A stretch of 64,000 nt of DNA from DASUCS01 sp041166745 (GTDB lineage Bacteria > Actinomycetota > Acidimicrobiia > Acidimicrobiales > JACDCH01), in the NCBI GenBank assembly GCA_041166745.1, contig JBEEGH010000005.1, forward strand, positions 62,001 to 126,000, given 5' to 3'. Under the pieces are notes generated by a model. The model was given only the letters and a program-made list of their open reading frames with translations. It did not search any database and was not told where the DNA came from. Position 1 is the stretch's first letter. Every line of letters starts with the position of its first letter. Positions 21,301 through 30,162 of this stretch are shown in pieces. The position numbers and the translations under genes were made by a program.

Positions 21301-21519
21301 GCCGGCGCCGCTGTCGCGACGGGCGACGGCAAGCTCTCCGCCGAGCTGCTGGGCCACGCCGCGCAGCTGCGGGCAGCGGCGGGTGTCGCTTTGGGCGACT
21401 TCGAGGCCCAAGAGATCGAACGGGTCCAAGACGCGGCCATGGCCCTGCTCGGCCTCGACGGGTTCGCCGCGGCGTTCGAGCAGGGCCATCACTCCGAGCT
21501 CATCGACCTCGTCGGTTGA
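18334..21519 (+). CDS. SARP/AfsR-type regulator (OmpR-wHTH, BTAD, NTPase, TPR)
   Basis: 1061 residues. An OmpR-like winged helix (about 1-92, ending RGAGYALDLP), a bacterial transcriptional activation domain (about 95-240, with DVHRFERL and GLDPGPELRRLE), and a STAND/NB-ARC ATPase from about 272 with Walker A GPGGVGKT at 301-308 and Walker B LLIVVDNCEH. The remaining 400 residues are TPR-like helical repeats. Members are ATP-gated activators that bind direct heptamers near the -35 box. Matching heptamers precede this gene and the ABC operon just downstream, so these are the likely targets. The signal it senses is unknown. Confidence 0.9.
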   Translation: MQVRLLGGLDVVDDQGEDVDVAGTKLRSLLVVLSLSVGRVVPSEQIVDALWGEDPPPGVRNGLQGLVSKLRKALGDPSLVVSRGAGYALDLPPEAVDVHRFERLSEDGRAAASSGDHERALELLLDADTLWRGDALAEFAYEEFARPAITRLSELRFAAVEERMSSELALGRHSGVIPALEALVNEHPLREQLRGQLMVALYRAGRQADALRVFQQGRQILGEELGLDPGPELRRLEAAVLSQDPTLDAPSVAAGPSSSRSGGAEHQWHLPSSLTPLVGREHELRELTALFAEHRLITLVGPGGVGKTRLALDVAHAERAALTNGALLIELAPVGDPASVRSAIAAALEVADPDRTAELIGDRELLIVVDNCEHVIDAAAAAIEDLLQQCPRLHVLATSREPLRINGETVWSVPPLASDDAAQLFVQRAHAAGAQFLVSDELRPLITEICTRLDGLPLAIELAAARTRAFPLQQLAERLDDRFRLLTGGSRTALPRQQALRAVVDWSYDLLFEDQRRVFERLSAFPGGCTLGTAEAVCADDEIPAEDMEDIIEALVDKSLVIAQRSDDDIRFVQLQTLAHYGREKLVERGDATRIRERMAAYYAAHCENSLDAFAGNRQREWLAVVVADHDNFRAAMEWAIDAENAEAALRIAGALGWLHWLTGMGLEGKRWLDDAFRAAGDTTPGTRALALFSRGFLNFLAGEPEHTNADLEEAIALFREIGDLRALAIVLGFYSEVSFACGDIVASRRLREEAGATHGVLPDEPFNVASRAYSRGKVALTNDDFALAEMHYREAASQYAEGENLVMLSICLDWLAAFDARCGNLVRATDELVQAVELNQALGLTGYLGVLLARLGIMRTSIGDFEGAQDANARAVELGRRLMDAPVLGMALSSQARLLLRLRRFDEAAEVATEALGVYQAAGSGASGSRRNLQFDVQAGTAMAYAVLGFVAQHNGDGVEADRLHRAGLGQAQLTRNPRAIAVALEGLAGAAVATGDGKLSAELLGHAAQLRAAAGVALGDFEAQEIERVQDAAMALLGLDGFAAAFEQGHHSELIDLVG

Positions 21520-21548
21520 CGTCGCGGGACCCGTTGGCTTGGTCATGG

Positions 21549-21585
21549 GCTGACGATCGCAAGGGCCGCTGACCGCTCGCTGACT
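21549..21585 (+). promoter_or_regulatory. Predicted SARP operator before ABC transporter genes
   Basis: GCTGACG (21549), GCTGACC (21568) and GCTGACT (21579) are in the same orientation. The last two are 11 bp apart, exactly as upstream of the SARP gene; the first is offset by 19 bp. Located 118-154 bp before the ABC ATPase ATG. Confidence 0.6.
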
Positions 21586-21616
21586 CGGTGCGGTGCTTGC
21601 CCGAAATCATTGGCAG

Positions 21617-21633
21617 GTCAGTGGGGAGTCAGC
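21617..21633 (-). promoter_or_regulatory. Inverted SARP-like heptamer pair
   Basis: GTCAG occurs at 21617 and 21628, again with an 11-bp period, giving CTGACC and GCTGACT on the opposite strand. Facing the pair at 21568/21579, it creates two opposed operators between the regulator and the ABC genes. Whether both are used is unknown. Confidence 0.45.
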
Positions 21634-21702
21634 GGCCGCGGGGATGGTGCTCCTGCGGCGCTCCGATCGGGGGCCGGAACCCGACCACCAGGAGAACCCC
21701 AA

Positions 21703-22467
21703 ATGTCCGAAACACTCACCTGCACCTCGCCGCCGGTCACCCGACTCGCCGTCGCGGGGGCAATCAATGCCACGAAGCAGTACGGCAAGGGCGACACGAT
21801 CGTGACGGCGCTCGACAACGTGACCGTTGACTTCCATGCGCACGAGTTCACGGCCATCATGGGGCCGAGCGGTTCCGGCAAGAGCACGCTGATGCACAAC
21901 GTCGCGGGCCTCGACACGCTCACGTCCGGCAGCGTGTACATCGGGAACACCGATCTGTCTGGTCTCAATGACAAGCAGCTCACGCTGTTGCGTCGCGAGA
22001 AGATCGGCTTCATCTTCCAGGCGTTCAACCTGGTTCCGACGCTCAGCGCGCTCGAGAACATCACCCTCCCGACGGCGCTGGCCGGACGGAAGCCGGATCG
22101 CGCGTGGGTCGACCTCGTGGTCGAGACGGTCGGACTCGCCAACCGCCTCAAGCATCGCCCGAGCGAGCTCTCCGGTGGCCAGCAGCAGCGTGTCGCCGTC
22201 GCCCGTGCGTTGGCGAGCCAGCCGGAAATCATCTTCGGTGACGAGCCCACCGGAAACCTCGACTCTCGTACGGGCGCCGAGATCCTCGACTTCATGCGCA
22301 AAGCGGTGCGTGATCTCGGACAGACCATCGTGATGGTCACGCACGATCCCGTCGCGGCGAGCTACGCCGAGCGGGTCATCTTCCTTGCCGACGGACGCAT
22401 CGTCGACGAGATGTCCTCCCCGACACCCGACCGGGTGCTCGACCGCCTCAAGCGCTTCGGAGACTGA
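21703..22467 (+). CDS. ABC transporter ATP-binding protein (MacB/LolD family)
   Basis: 254 residues. Walker A is GPSGSGKST at 54-62, followed by the Q-loop in FIFQAFNLVPTLSALEN, the signature LSGGQQQRVAVARAL, Walker B IIFGDEPTGNLDS and the switch His in MVTHDP. These are the marks of the MacB/LolD/FtsE group that works with FtsX-like permeases by mechanotransmission rather than classical transport. The ribosome-binding site AGGAG lies 8 bp before the ATG. An N-terminal extension of about 20 residues precedes the domain. It pairs with the permease 5 bp downstream and probably exports a peptide, lipid or lipoprotein. Confidence 0.93.
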   Translation: MSETLTCTSPPVTRLAVAGAINATKQYGKGDTIVTALDNVTVDFHAHEFTAIMGPSGSGKSTLMHNVAGLDTLTSGSVYIGNTDLSGLNDKQLTLLRREKIGFIFQAFNLVPTLSALENITLPTALAGRKPDRAWVDLVVETVGLANRLKHRPSELSGGQQQRVAVARALASQPEIIFGDEPTGNLDSRTGAEILDFMRKAVRDLGQTIVMVTHDPVAASYAERVIFLADGRIVDEMSSPTPDRVLDRLKRFGD

Positions 22468-22472
22468 GCATC

Positions 22473-25010
22473 ATGTTCCGCACCACCCTCAAGAACCTCG
22501 CAGCCCGCAAGCTGCGACTCCTGACCACCAGCATCGCCGTGCTTCTCGGCGTTGCGTTCATGGCGGGCACGCTCGTGCTCACCGACACGGTCGGCAAGAC
22601 GTTCGACAACTTGTTCGCCAACGTCAACGCCGGTACCAGTGCCTATGTACGCGGTGAAACCGCATTCGGCAGCGACTTGGGAGACCAACGTGATCGCCTC
22701 GATGCTTCGCTCGTCCAGACCGTGAGCGCGGTCGACGGGGTCCAGCATGCGGAGGGGAGCATCGAGGCCTACGCCCAGCTCGTCGACAAAAACGGGAAGG
22801 TCATCGGCGATCCCAAGATGGGTGCACCGACATTTGGTGGCATCTGGCTCACGGACGACAAGCTCAACCCGTTCGACCTCGCCGAGGGCCGGGCTCCGCA
22901 GTCGACCACCGAAGTGGTGATCGACAAGGGGAGTGCCAGCAAGGGACACTTCGTCCTCGGGGACTCCGTGAAGGTGCTGACCAAGTCCGGTACGCAGACC
23001 GAGACGATCGTCGGCATCGCGACCTTCGGTGGCGAAGACAGCCCCGCCGGTGTGTCGTACACGCTCTTCACTCCCGACGCGGCTCAGACCTTCCTGACCG
23101 AGCCCGGCAAGATCGACGCGATCAAGGTCGTGGCCGCTGACGGTGTCAGCGATCGCGACCTCGCCGATCGCATCGCCAAGGCCGTGCCGGCTCACACGCA
23201 GGTGCTGACCGGTGCCGAGATCACCGCCGAGAACCAGAAAGCCGTCAGAGAAGGGATCAGCTTCTTCAGCATCTTCCTGATGACGTTCGCGGTCATCGCG
23301 CTGTTCGTCGGTTCGTTCATCATCTACAACTCCTTCTCGATCCTCGTCGCGCAACGCAGCAAGGAGATGGCGCTCATGCGGGCCATCGGTGCGAGCCGAC
23401 GCCAAGTGCTCGGTTCGGTGCTCTTCGAGGCCGTCGTCGTGGGGCTCATCGCTTCGCTCGCCGGGCTTGCGGCCGGGATCGGTGTAGCTACGGGTTTGAA
23501 GGAACTGATGAACGCCGTCGGCTTCGACACCCCAGACGGCGCCATCGTGGTCACATCCAGCACCGTGGTCATCTCGATGATCGCCGGTCTCGGTGTAAGC
23601 GTCGCGTCGGCCGTGTTTCCGGCTCGCAAGGCGTCGAAGGTCCCGCCGATCGCGGCAATGCGCGACGTCGCCCTCGATACGTCGGGTAGCAGCCGCAAGC
23701 GATTCGTGACCGGTTCGGTCATCGGCGGGCTCGGTGCGTTCACGATGGGCGCCGGCCTGTTCGGCGGTGCCGGTATCGGTCCGGTCGCCCTCGGTGTGCC
23801 GCTGGTGTTCGTTGGCGTGGCCGTGCTCGGTCCGGTCATCGCTCGTCCCGTGAGCTGGGTGCTCGGTTCGCCGCTGCCCCGGTTGAAGGGGATGGCCGGC
23901 ACGCTCGCTCGGGAGAACGCGATGCGCAATCCCAAGCGCACGTCGGCCACGGCCGCCGCGCTGATGATCGGTGTCGCACTGGTGAGCTTCATCACCATCC
24001 TGGCGTCGTCGACGAAGGCGTCGATCAGTCAGGGTGTCGACAAGCGGTTCACGGGTGACTTCGTCATCGACTCGGGCACGTTCGGCCTTGGCGGGCTCAG
24101 CCCCGACCTGGCCGAGAAGCTGAAGGCGTTGCCGGAGCTTGACGCAGTGAGCGGCTCACGCATGACGCCGACACAGGTCAACGGCGCCGCGACGCTGCTG
24201 TCCAGCGGCGATCCCGTTGCCATGCAGAAGATCACGGACTTCGGGATCACGGAAGGCTCGTTCAGGGATCTGGGACCCACTCAGATCGCGGTGCTGAAGG
24301 ACACCGCGACGAGCAACGGCTGGAAGATCGGGGACACGGTGCCCGTTCGCTTCGCCAAGACGGGCGAGCAGCAGTTCACCATCGCCGCACTCTTCACGGA
24401 GTCCGACGTCGCCGAGGAGTTCTTCATCAGCCTGACGGCTTTCGACGCCAACGTCGCTGACCACTTCGACTCGAAGGTGTACGTCACCCTCGCCGACGGA
24501 GTCAGCGCCGAGCAGGGTCGGGCCGCGATCACCAAGGTGACCGATGGCTATCCGCAGGCGACCGTGCAGGACCGCACCGAGTACAAGGACGCTCAGGGCT
24601 CAGAGATCGACATGATGCTGAACCTCATCTACGCCTTGCTCGCCTTGGCGGTGTTCATCGCCCTACTCGGCATCGCCAACACCTTGGCGCTCTCGATGTT
24701 CGAGCGCACACGGGAACTCGGCTTGTTGCGAGCGGTGGGCATGACCCGCCGTCAGCTGCGAACCACCGTGCGCTACGAGTCGGTGATCATCGCGTTGCTC
24801 GGCACGACCCTCGGGTTGGCGATAGGTGTTTCCTTCGGATGGGCGATGGTCAAGGCGCTCAGTGGCAACGGACTCAGTACGTTCGCCCTTCCGTACAGCC
24901 AGCTGACGGTGATGGCGGTCATCGCCGTCTTCGCCGGAATCGCCGCCGCCATCCTGCCGGCCCGTCGCGCGTCGCGGCTCAATGTGTTGGAGGCGATCAT
25001 CAGCGAGTAA
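22473..25010 (+). CDS. FtsX-like ABC permease, two FtsX domains
   Basis: 845 residues. A first transmembrane helix (about 18-40) is followed by a large extracytoplasmic MacB-like periplasmic core domain (about 45-250). A first FtsX domain with three spans (about 260-395), further spans near 410-470, a second extracellular domain (about 500-710) and a second FtsX domain (about 715-845, ILPARRASRLNVLEAI) complete it. This double-FtsX layout is usual in actinobacterial homologues. It forms a unit with the ATPase upstream and is followed by a strong terminator. Substrate unknown; SARP control suggests secretion or resistance linked to specialised metabolism or stress. Confidence 0.9.
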   Translation: MFRTTLKNLAARKLRLLTTSIAVLLGVAFMAGTLVLTDTVGKTFDNLFANVNAGTSAYVRGETAFGSDLGDQRDRLDASLVQTVSAVDGVQHAEGSIEAYAQLVDKNGKVIGDPKMGAPTFGGIWLTDDKLNPFDLAEGRAPQSTTEVVIDKGSASKGHFVLGDSVKVLTKSGTQTETIVGIATFGGEDSPAGVSYTLFTPDAAQTFLTEPGKIDAIKVVAADGVSDRDLADRIAKAVPAHTQVLTGAEITAENQKAVREGISFFSIFLMTFAVIALFVGSFIIYNSFSILVAQRSKEMALMRAIGASRRQVLGSVLFEAVVVGLIASLAGLAAGIGVATGLKELMNAVGFDTPDGAIVVTSSTVVISMIAGLGVSVASAVFPARKASKVPPIAAMRDVALDTSGSSRKRFVTGSVIGGLGAFTMGAGLFGGAGIGPVALGVPLVFVGVAVLGPVIARPVSWVLGSPLPRLKGMAGTLARENAMRNPKRTSATAAALMIGVALVSFITILASSTKASISQGVDKRFTGDFVIDSGTFGLGGLSPDLAEKLKALPELDAVSGSRMTPTQVNGAATLLSSGDPVAMQKITDFGITEGSFRDLGPTQIAVLKDTATSNGWKIGDTVPVRFAKTGEQQFTIAALFTESDVAEEFFISLTAFDANVADHFDSKVYVTLADGVSAEQGRAAITKVTDGYPQATVQDRTEYKDAQGSEIDMMLNLIYALLALAVFIALLGIANTLALSMFERTRELGLLRAVGMTRRQLRTTVRYESVIIALLGTTLGLAIGVSFGWAMVKALSGNGLSTFALPYSQLTVMAVIAVFAGIAAAILPARRASRLNVLEAIISE

Positions 25011-25024
25011 TCGCACCATCCATC

Positions 25025-25056
25025 GAAGACGCCCCGCCTCGCGGCGGGGCGTCTTC
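25025..25056 (+). terminator. Strong hairpin terminator
   Basis: GAAGACGCCCCGCC, loop TCGC, then the perfect complement GGCGGGGCGTCTTC: a 14-bp GC-rich stem and a 4-base loop, 14 bp after the permease stop. There is no T run, as is common in high-GC actinobacteria. It could also serve the convergent transporter gene ending at 25081. Confidence 0.75.
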
Positions 25057-25080
25057 GCGTACCGAGCGTGCGCTGCCACT

Positions 25081-26379
25081 TCACGCCAGCAGGTACCAGA
25101 TCGGCAGTGCGGTCATGAGGAGCGCCGCCGTGGCGACGAGTGACGTCGACAGCCATCGCGCCCGATGCTCACCGACGACAGACGAACGCGACAGCAGCAG
25201 CAGCAAGATGAGGATCGGGGGTGCGGCCAACCCGTTGAGCACCGCCGAGAGGACGAGGGCGCGGATCGGGTTGATCCCGACGAAGTTCAGTGCGATGCCG
25301 ACGGACATCGCCGCGACCAGGACTCCGTAGAAGCCGGGTGCTTGTCGCAATGATCGAGACAAGCCTTCGTTCCAGTCAAACGCTTCGGCCAGCGCGTACG
25401 CCGTCGAACCGGCAAGGACGGGCACCGCCAACAGGCCCGTTCCGACGATGCCGACGGTGAAGAGCAGACCGGCGAATCGTCCCGCAATCGGCTCCAACGC
25501 TTCGGCGGCCTGGTCCGCGGTCTTGATGTCGACGATGCCGTGCGCGCCGAGCGTCACGGCCGCGGACACGAGGATGGCGAACATCACGAACACTCCGGCA
25601 CCGATTCCGGCAACCACGTCGACTCGCATGCGACGCAGTTGGTCGACCGTGACCTCGTCGTCGCCGCATGAGCGATCGCCGCCGTGGCTGTCGCCCGCAT
25701 CGTCGATCTCCTGGCCTTCCTCGACCTCCTCGGCCGCTTGCCAGAAGCAGAGGTACGGCGAAATCGTCGTTCCGAAGATGGCGATGAGTGCCTCGACATG
25801 AGCCTTGTCGCCCTTGATCGAAGGCAGGAACGTGTGGTGGAGAACATCGCCCCACGGCACTTTCACCGCCGCCAGCACCGCGATGTATGCCAGCAACGAC
25901 AACGCCAACCATCGCAGCACTCTCGAATAGCGGTGATACGGAACCGTGACTTGTAACACGGTCATCACGATGGCGAAGCCGAAGATGCCGGCGACCTGGG
26001 GAACGGGAACCAGGAGTCGCAGCGAGGCGGCCATCGAGCCGAGATCGGCGCCGATGTTGAACGTGTTGGCGGCGGCGACGAGGAACACGACGAAGTACAA
26101 GACGGGGCGCGGGAACCGTTCGCGAACCAATGCGGCGAGGCCGCGGCCCGTGGTCAAGCCGAGTCGCGCAGACGCCTCGAGCACTCCGGCCGCCAACGGC
26201 AGCGACACGATCGTGGTCCAGAGGAGATCGAAGCGCAGCGATGCGCCGACCTGGGAATACGTGCCGATCCCGGAAGGATCATCATCCGCCGCGCCCGTCA
26301 CGAGGCCGGGTCCGAGCCGTTTGAAGTACCCATGGCCCCGTAGCCGTGCCCGGTTCGGATGGTCGATGTTCTTCGCCAT
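25081..26379 (-). CDS. NRAMP-related divalent-metal transporter
   Basis: 432 residues from the ATG at 26379 (MAKNIDHPNRARL); the much longer open frame upstream is antisense to the neighbouring dehydrogenase. About eleven spans. The first carries GAADDDPSGIGTYSQ, an Asp-rich DPSG variant of the NRAMP DPGN motif; the sixth carries TTISPYLCFWQ, without the canonical Met. This is a common bacterial NRAMP-like subgroup of uncertain specificity. A hydrophilic Glu/Asp/His-rich loop, about 30 residues (EEVEEGQEIDDAGDS onward), follows the sixth span. The gene is divergent from an acyl-CoA dehydrogenase with only 27 bp between. Confidence 0.78.
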   Translation of the reverse strand: MAKNIDHPNRARLRGHGYFKRLGPGLVTGAADDDPSGIGTYSQVGASLRFDLLWTTIVSLPLAAGVLEASARLGLTTGRGLAALVRERFPRPVLYFVVFLVAAANTFNIGADLGSMAASLRLLVPVPQVAGIFGFAIVMTVLQVTVPYHRYSRVLRWLALSLLAYIAVLAAVKVPWGDVLHHTFLPSIKGDKAHVEALIAIFGTTISPYLCFWQAAEEVEEGQEIDDAGDSHGGDRSCGDDEVTVDQLRRMRVDVVAGIGAGVFVMFAILVSAAVTLGAHGIVDIKTADQAAEALEPIAGRFAGLLFTVGIVGTGLLAVPVLAGSTAYALAEAFDWNEGLSRSLRQAPGFYGVLVAAMSVGIALNFVGINPIRALVLSAVLNGLAAPPILILLLLLSRSSVVGEHRARWLSTSLVATAALLMTALPIWYLLA

Positions 26380-26406
26380 GAGCGCTGGCCATGCTAAATC
26401 CGAACG

Positions 26407-27555
<1,149 letters not shown>

Positions 27556-27564
27556 TTTCAGACC

Positions 27565-28686
27565 GTGCGCTACCGCAGGATGCCGATCGAGGTCGAGTCA
27601 CCGGAGCAGCTCGGGTACGACACCATCGCCTACAACCTGTCGGAGAGCTCCGTCGCCGATCGGCGCCTCTCGCACCTCGGGCTCGACCTCGATCTCGAGG
27701 ACCTGCTCCTCTGCTACGGCGCTCATCTGGGCGACCCGGTGCTTCGCGAGGCGGTCGCGGCCGGTGGCGCTGGTATTCGCATCGACGATGTGCTCGTCAC
27801 GCCCGGAGCCGCGGCCGCGTTGTTCTGCACCGCAACTTCGCTGCTCGAGCCTGGAGACCACGTCGTCGTCGTGCGCACCAACTACGCGACGAACCTCGAG
27901 ACTCCTCGAGCGATCGGTGCCGACGTCGACATCGTCGACCTGAGTTTCGACGACGAGTGGCAACTCGACGTCGAGCAGCTGGCCGCGCGCGTGCGTCCAG
28001 GCGCTACCCGGCTCATCAGCATCACCTGTCCCCACAATCCGACGGGCACGCTGCTCTCGGAGAACGCACTGCACGCCATCGTCGATCTGGCCGAACGCAC
28101 GGGAGCAGTGCTTCTCGTCGACGAGACCTACCGCGATCTCACGCACGCGACTCCACTTCCGATGGCCGCCAGTCTCTCGACGAGGGTCATCAGCGTGTCG
28201 TCGATGTCGAAGGCCTACGGCCTTCCCGGTCTGCGGGTTGGCTGGGCGGTGTGCCGCGATGCGGTGTTGGCCGAGACGTTGCTCGCCGCGAAAGAGCAGG
28301 TGGTGATCTGCGGCCCGACTCTCGACGAAGCAATCGCAGGCCGTGTATTGACCGACCGCGAGCGGATCCTGCCGCCCATCCTCGACGACGTCCGAGCCCG
28401 GCTCACCATGGTGCGCGAGTGGCTCGCCGGGCAGGACATCTTCGAATGGATCGAGCCGTCCGGCGGCTGCGTCGGGCTCGTCCGAGTGCGGACCGAGATC
28501 GAGATCGACACGAAGCGTTTCTACGCCGACCTGCTGGCGGATCACGGCACGTACGTGGGGCCTGGACACTGGTTCGAGATCGACGATCGCCACTTCCGCC
28601 TTGGCTACGGATGGCCCACGGTCGCAGCGCTGCGCTCCGGGCTCGACGGCCTGTCGGCCGCGGCCATCGCGGCGACATCACGCTGA
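27565..28686 (+). CDS. PLP-dependent aminotransferase, class I/II
   Basis: 373 residues from GTG at 27565 (ATG at 27580 is an alternative). Fold-type I features: CPHNPTG (155-161), the PLP-pyridine Asp186 in VDETYR, and Lys216 in SVSSMSKAYGLPGLRVGW for the internal aldimine. A conserved Arg near the C-terminus (FRLGYGW) would bind the carboxylate. The substrate is not resolved; an amino-acid or amino-acid-like compound feeding the local acyl-CoA pathway is possible. Its stop overlaps the next start (TGATG). Confidence 0.85.
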   Translation: MRYRRMPIEVESPEQLGYDTIAYNLSESSVADRRLSHLGLDLDLEDLLLCYGAHLGDPVLREAVAAGGAGIRIDDVLVTPGAAAALFCTATSLLEPGDHVVVVRTNYATNLETPRAIGADVDIVDLSFDDEWQLDVEQLAARVRPGATRLISITCPHNPTGTLLSENALHAIVDLAERTGAVLLVDETYRDLTHATPLPMAASLSTRVISVSSMSKAYGLPGLRVGWAVCRDAVLAETLLAAKEQVVICGPTLDEAIAGRVLTDRERILPPILDDVRARLTMVREWLAGQDIFEWIEPSGGCVGLVRVRTEIEIDTKRFYADLLADHGTYVGPGHWFEIDDRHFRLGYGWPTVAALRSGLDGLSAAAIAATSR

Positions 28687-29342
28687 TGGAAGAGATCGAC
28701 GACGGCGACACCCTTTGGCGCTTCGATCGATCGTTCCTTGCCTCGAACTGGACCTGCATATGGGGACGTGGCTGTCTCGGCATCCTCGACGAGCCGGCCG
28801 AGCACCTCGGACAAGGCTGCTGCTCCGTCGGAGCGGAGTTCGGCGACGAGGAGGAAGCCCGCAACATCGCCGCCCTGGCGGCGACCCTGGAGCCGACCCG
28901 CTTCGAACATCACGTCGACGCGAGTGGGGCCGGCATCTTCAGCGACGACACTCGAACCCAGACGCGGATCGTCGACGGCGCGTGCATCTTCTTCAATCGA
29001 CCCGAATTCGCTGGCGGCGCAGGGTGCGCGCTGCACCTGGAGGCGATTGCGCTCGGTGAATCGCCTGTCGACTGGAAGCCCTCAGTCTGCTGGCAACTGC
29101 CGATCAAGGTGGACTGGCAGCCCGGCGACGACGGCACCGAGATCGCGACGGTGCGCGGATGGACGCGCTCCGACTGGGGAGAAGAAGGCGAGACGATGGC
29201 ATGGTGTTGCACCGAGGGACAGCGGGCCTACGTCGGAGAAGTACCCGTGATCGATTCGCTCGCTCAGGAGCTCGAAGCGATCGTCGGCGCTGAGGTCTAC
29301 GTAGAGCTTCGCCGCCGCATCGTGTCCAAGCGGCCCGAGTAG
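28686..29342 (+). CDS. Cys-rich protein resembling YkgJ/DUF3109 metal-chelating proteins
   Basis: 218 residues with several Cys in the first half (NWTCIWGRGCLG, GQGCCSVGA) and a further set in GACIFFNRPEF, GAGCALHLEA and KPSVCWQLPI. The arrangement C...G-C-x-L-H...P-x-V-C-W-x-L-P resembles the iron- or zinc-chelating domain of YkgJ/DUF3109 proteins. This is pattern recognition rather than a proven match. It overlaps the aminotransferase by 1 bp and precedes an enoyl-CoA hydratase by 13 bp, so it may act in the same pathway or in metal handling. Confidence 0.6.
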   Translation: MEEIDDGDTLWRFDRSFLASNWTCIWGRGCLGILDEPAEHLGQGCCSVGAEFGDEEEARNIAALAATLEPTRFEHHVDASGAGIFSDDTRTQTRIVDGACIFFNRPEFAGGAGCALHLEAIALGESPVDWKPSVCWQLPIKVDWQPGDDGTEIATVRGWTRSDWGEEGETMAWCCTEGQRAYVGEVPVIDSLAQELEAIVGAEVYVELRRRIVSKRPE

Positions 29343-29355
29343 TAGAACCCTGCCG

Positions 29356-30162
29356 GTGTCCGATCTGTACGACGCGTTTCCCGACCTGACATTCGACCGT
29401 CCCGCACCCGGCGTGCTGCGCATCACGCTCGACGCCCCTGGTCTCAACGCCGTGAACCATGCCGTCCATCGCCAGCTCGCCGACGTGTGGCTCACCATCG
29501 ATCGTGACCCTGCCACCAATGTCGCCCTGCTGCGGGGCGCCGGCAAGGCGTTCTCGGCCGGCGGCAGCTTCGACCTCATCGACTCGGTGATGAACGACTT
29601 TGCCGCCCGGGCACGCGTCATGCGCGAGGCCCGAGACCTCGTGTTCAACGTGATCAACTGCTCCAAGCCCATCGTGTCGGCGATGCACGGACCGGCCGTC
29701 GGCGCTGGCCTGGTCGCCGGCATCCTGGCTGATGTCTCTGTCGTTGCGAGGACTGCCCGGATCATCGACGGCCACACCCGGCTCGGCGTGACGGCCGGCG
29801 ATCACGCCGCCATCTGCTGGCCGTTGCTGTGCGGTATGGCCAAGGCGAAGTACTACCTGCTCACCTGCGACACGCTCACCGGGGAGGAGGCCGAACGCAT
29901 CGGGCTCGTCTCGCTGTGTGTCGACGACGGCGACGTCCAAGAACGTGCGCTCGAGGTCGCAACTCAGCTCTCGAACGGCGCGCAGTCGGCGATCCGTTGG
30001 ACGAAGCAGACGCTCAACAACTGGTACCGCGCCCAGTCAGCGATCTTGGATGCTTCGTTGGCGTACGAGTTCATCGGCTTCACCGGGCCCGACGCGCGCG
30101 AAGGCCTCGCATCGCACACCGAGAAGCGCGCACCGAAGTTCGACGGACCCACCGGCGAATGA
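29356..30162 (+). CDS. Enoyl-CoA hydratase/isomerase family protein
   Basis: 268 residues of crotonase fold. The oxyanion-hole segments are GAGKAFSAGGSF and MHGPAVGAGLVAG. Residues at the catalytic positions are unusual: the second acid region reads LGVTAGDHAA, so Asp or His may substitute for the usual Glu. The reaction could be hydration, isomerisation or another crotonase chemistry. It starts with GTG 13 bp after the Cys-rich gene, and its stop overlaps the CoA-transferase start by ATGA, which supports action on the same CoA thioester. Confidence 0.85.
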   Translation: MSDLYDAFPDLTFDRPAPGVLRITLDAPGLNAVNHAVHRQLADVWLTIDRDPATNVALLRGAGKAFSAGGSFDLIDSVMNDFAARARVMREARDLVFNVINCSKPIVSAMHGPAVGAGLVAGILADVSVVARTARIIDGHTRLGVTAGDHAAICWPLLCGMAKAKYYLLTCDTLTGEEAERIGLVSLCVDDGDVQERALEVATQLSNGAQSAIRWTKQTLNNWYRAQSAILDASLAYEFIGFTGPDAREGLASHTEKRAPKFDGPTGE

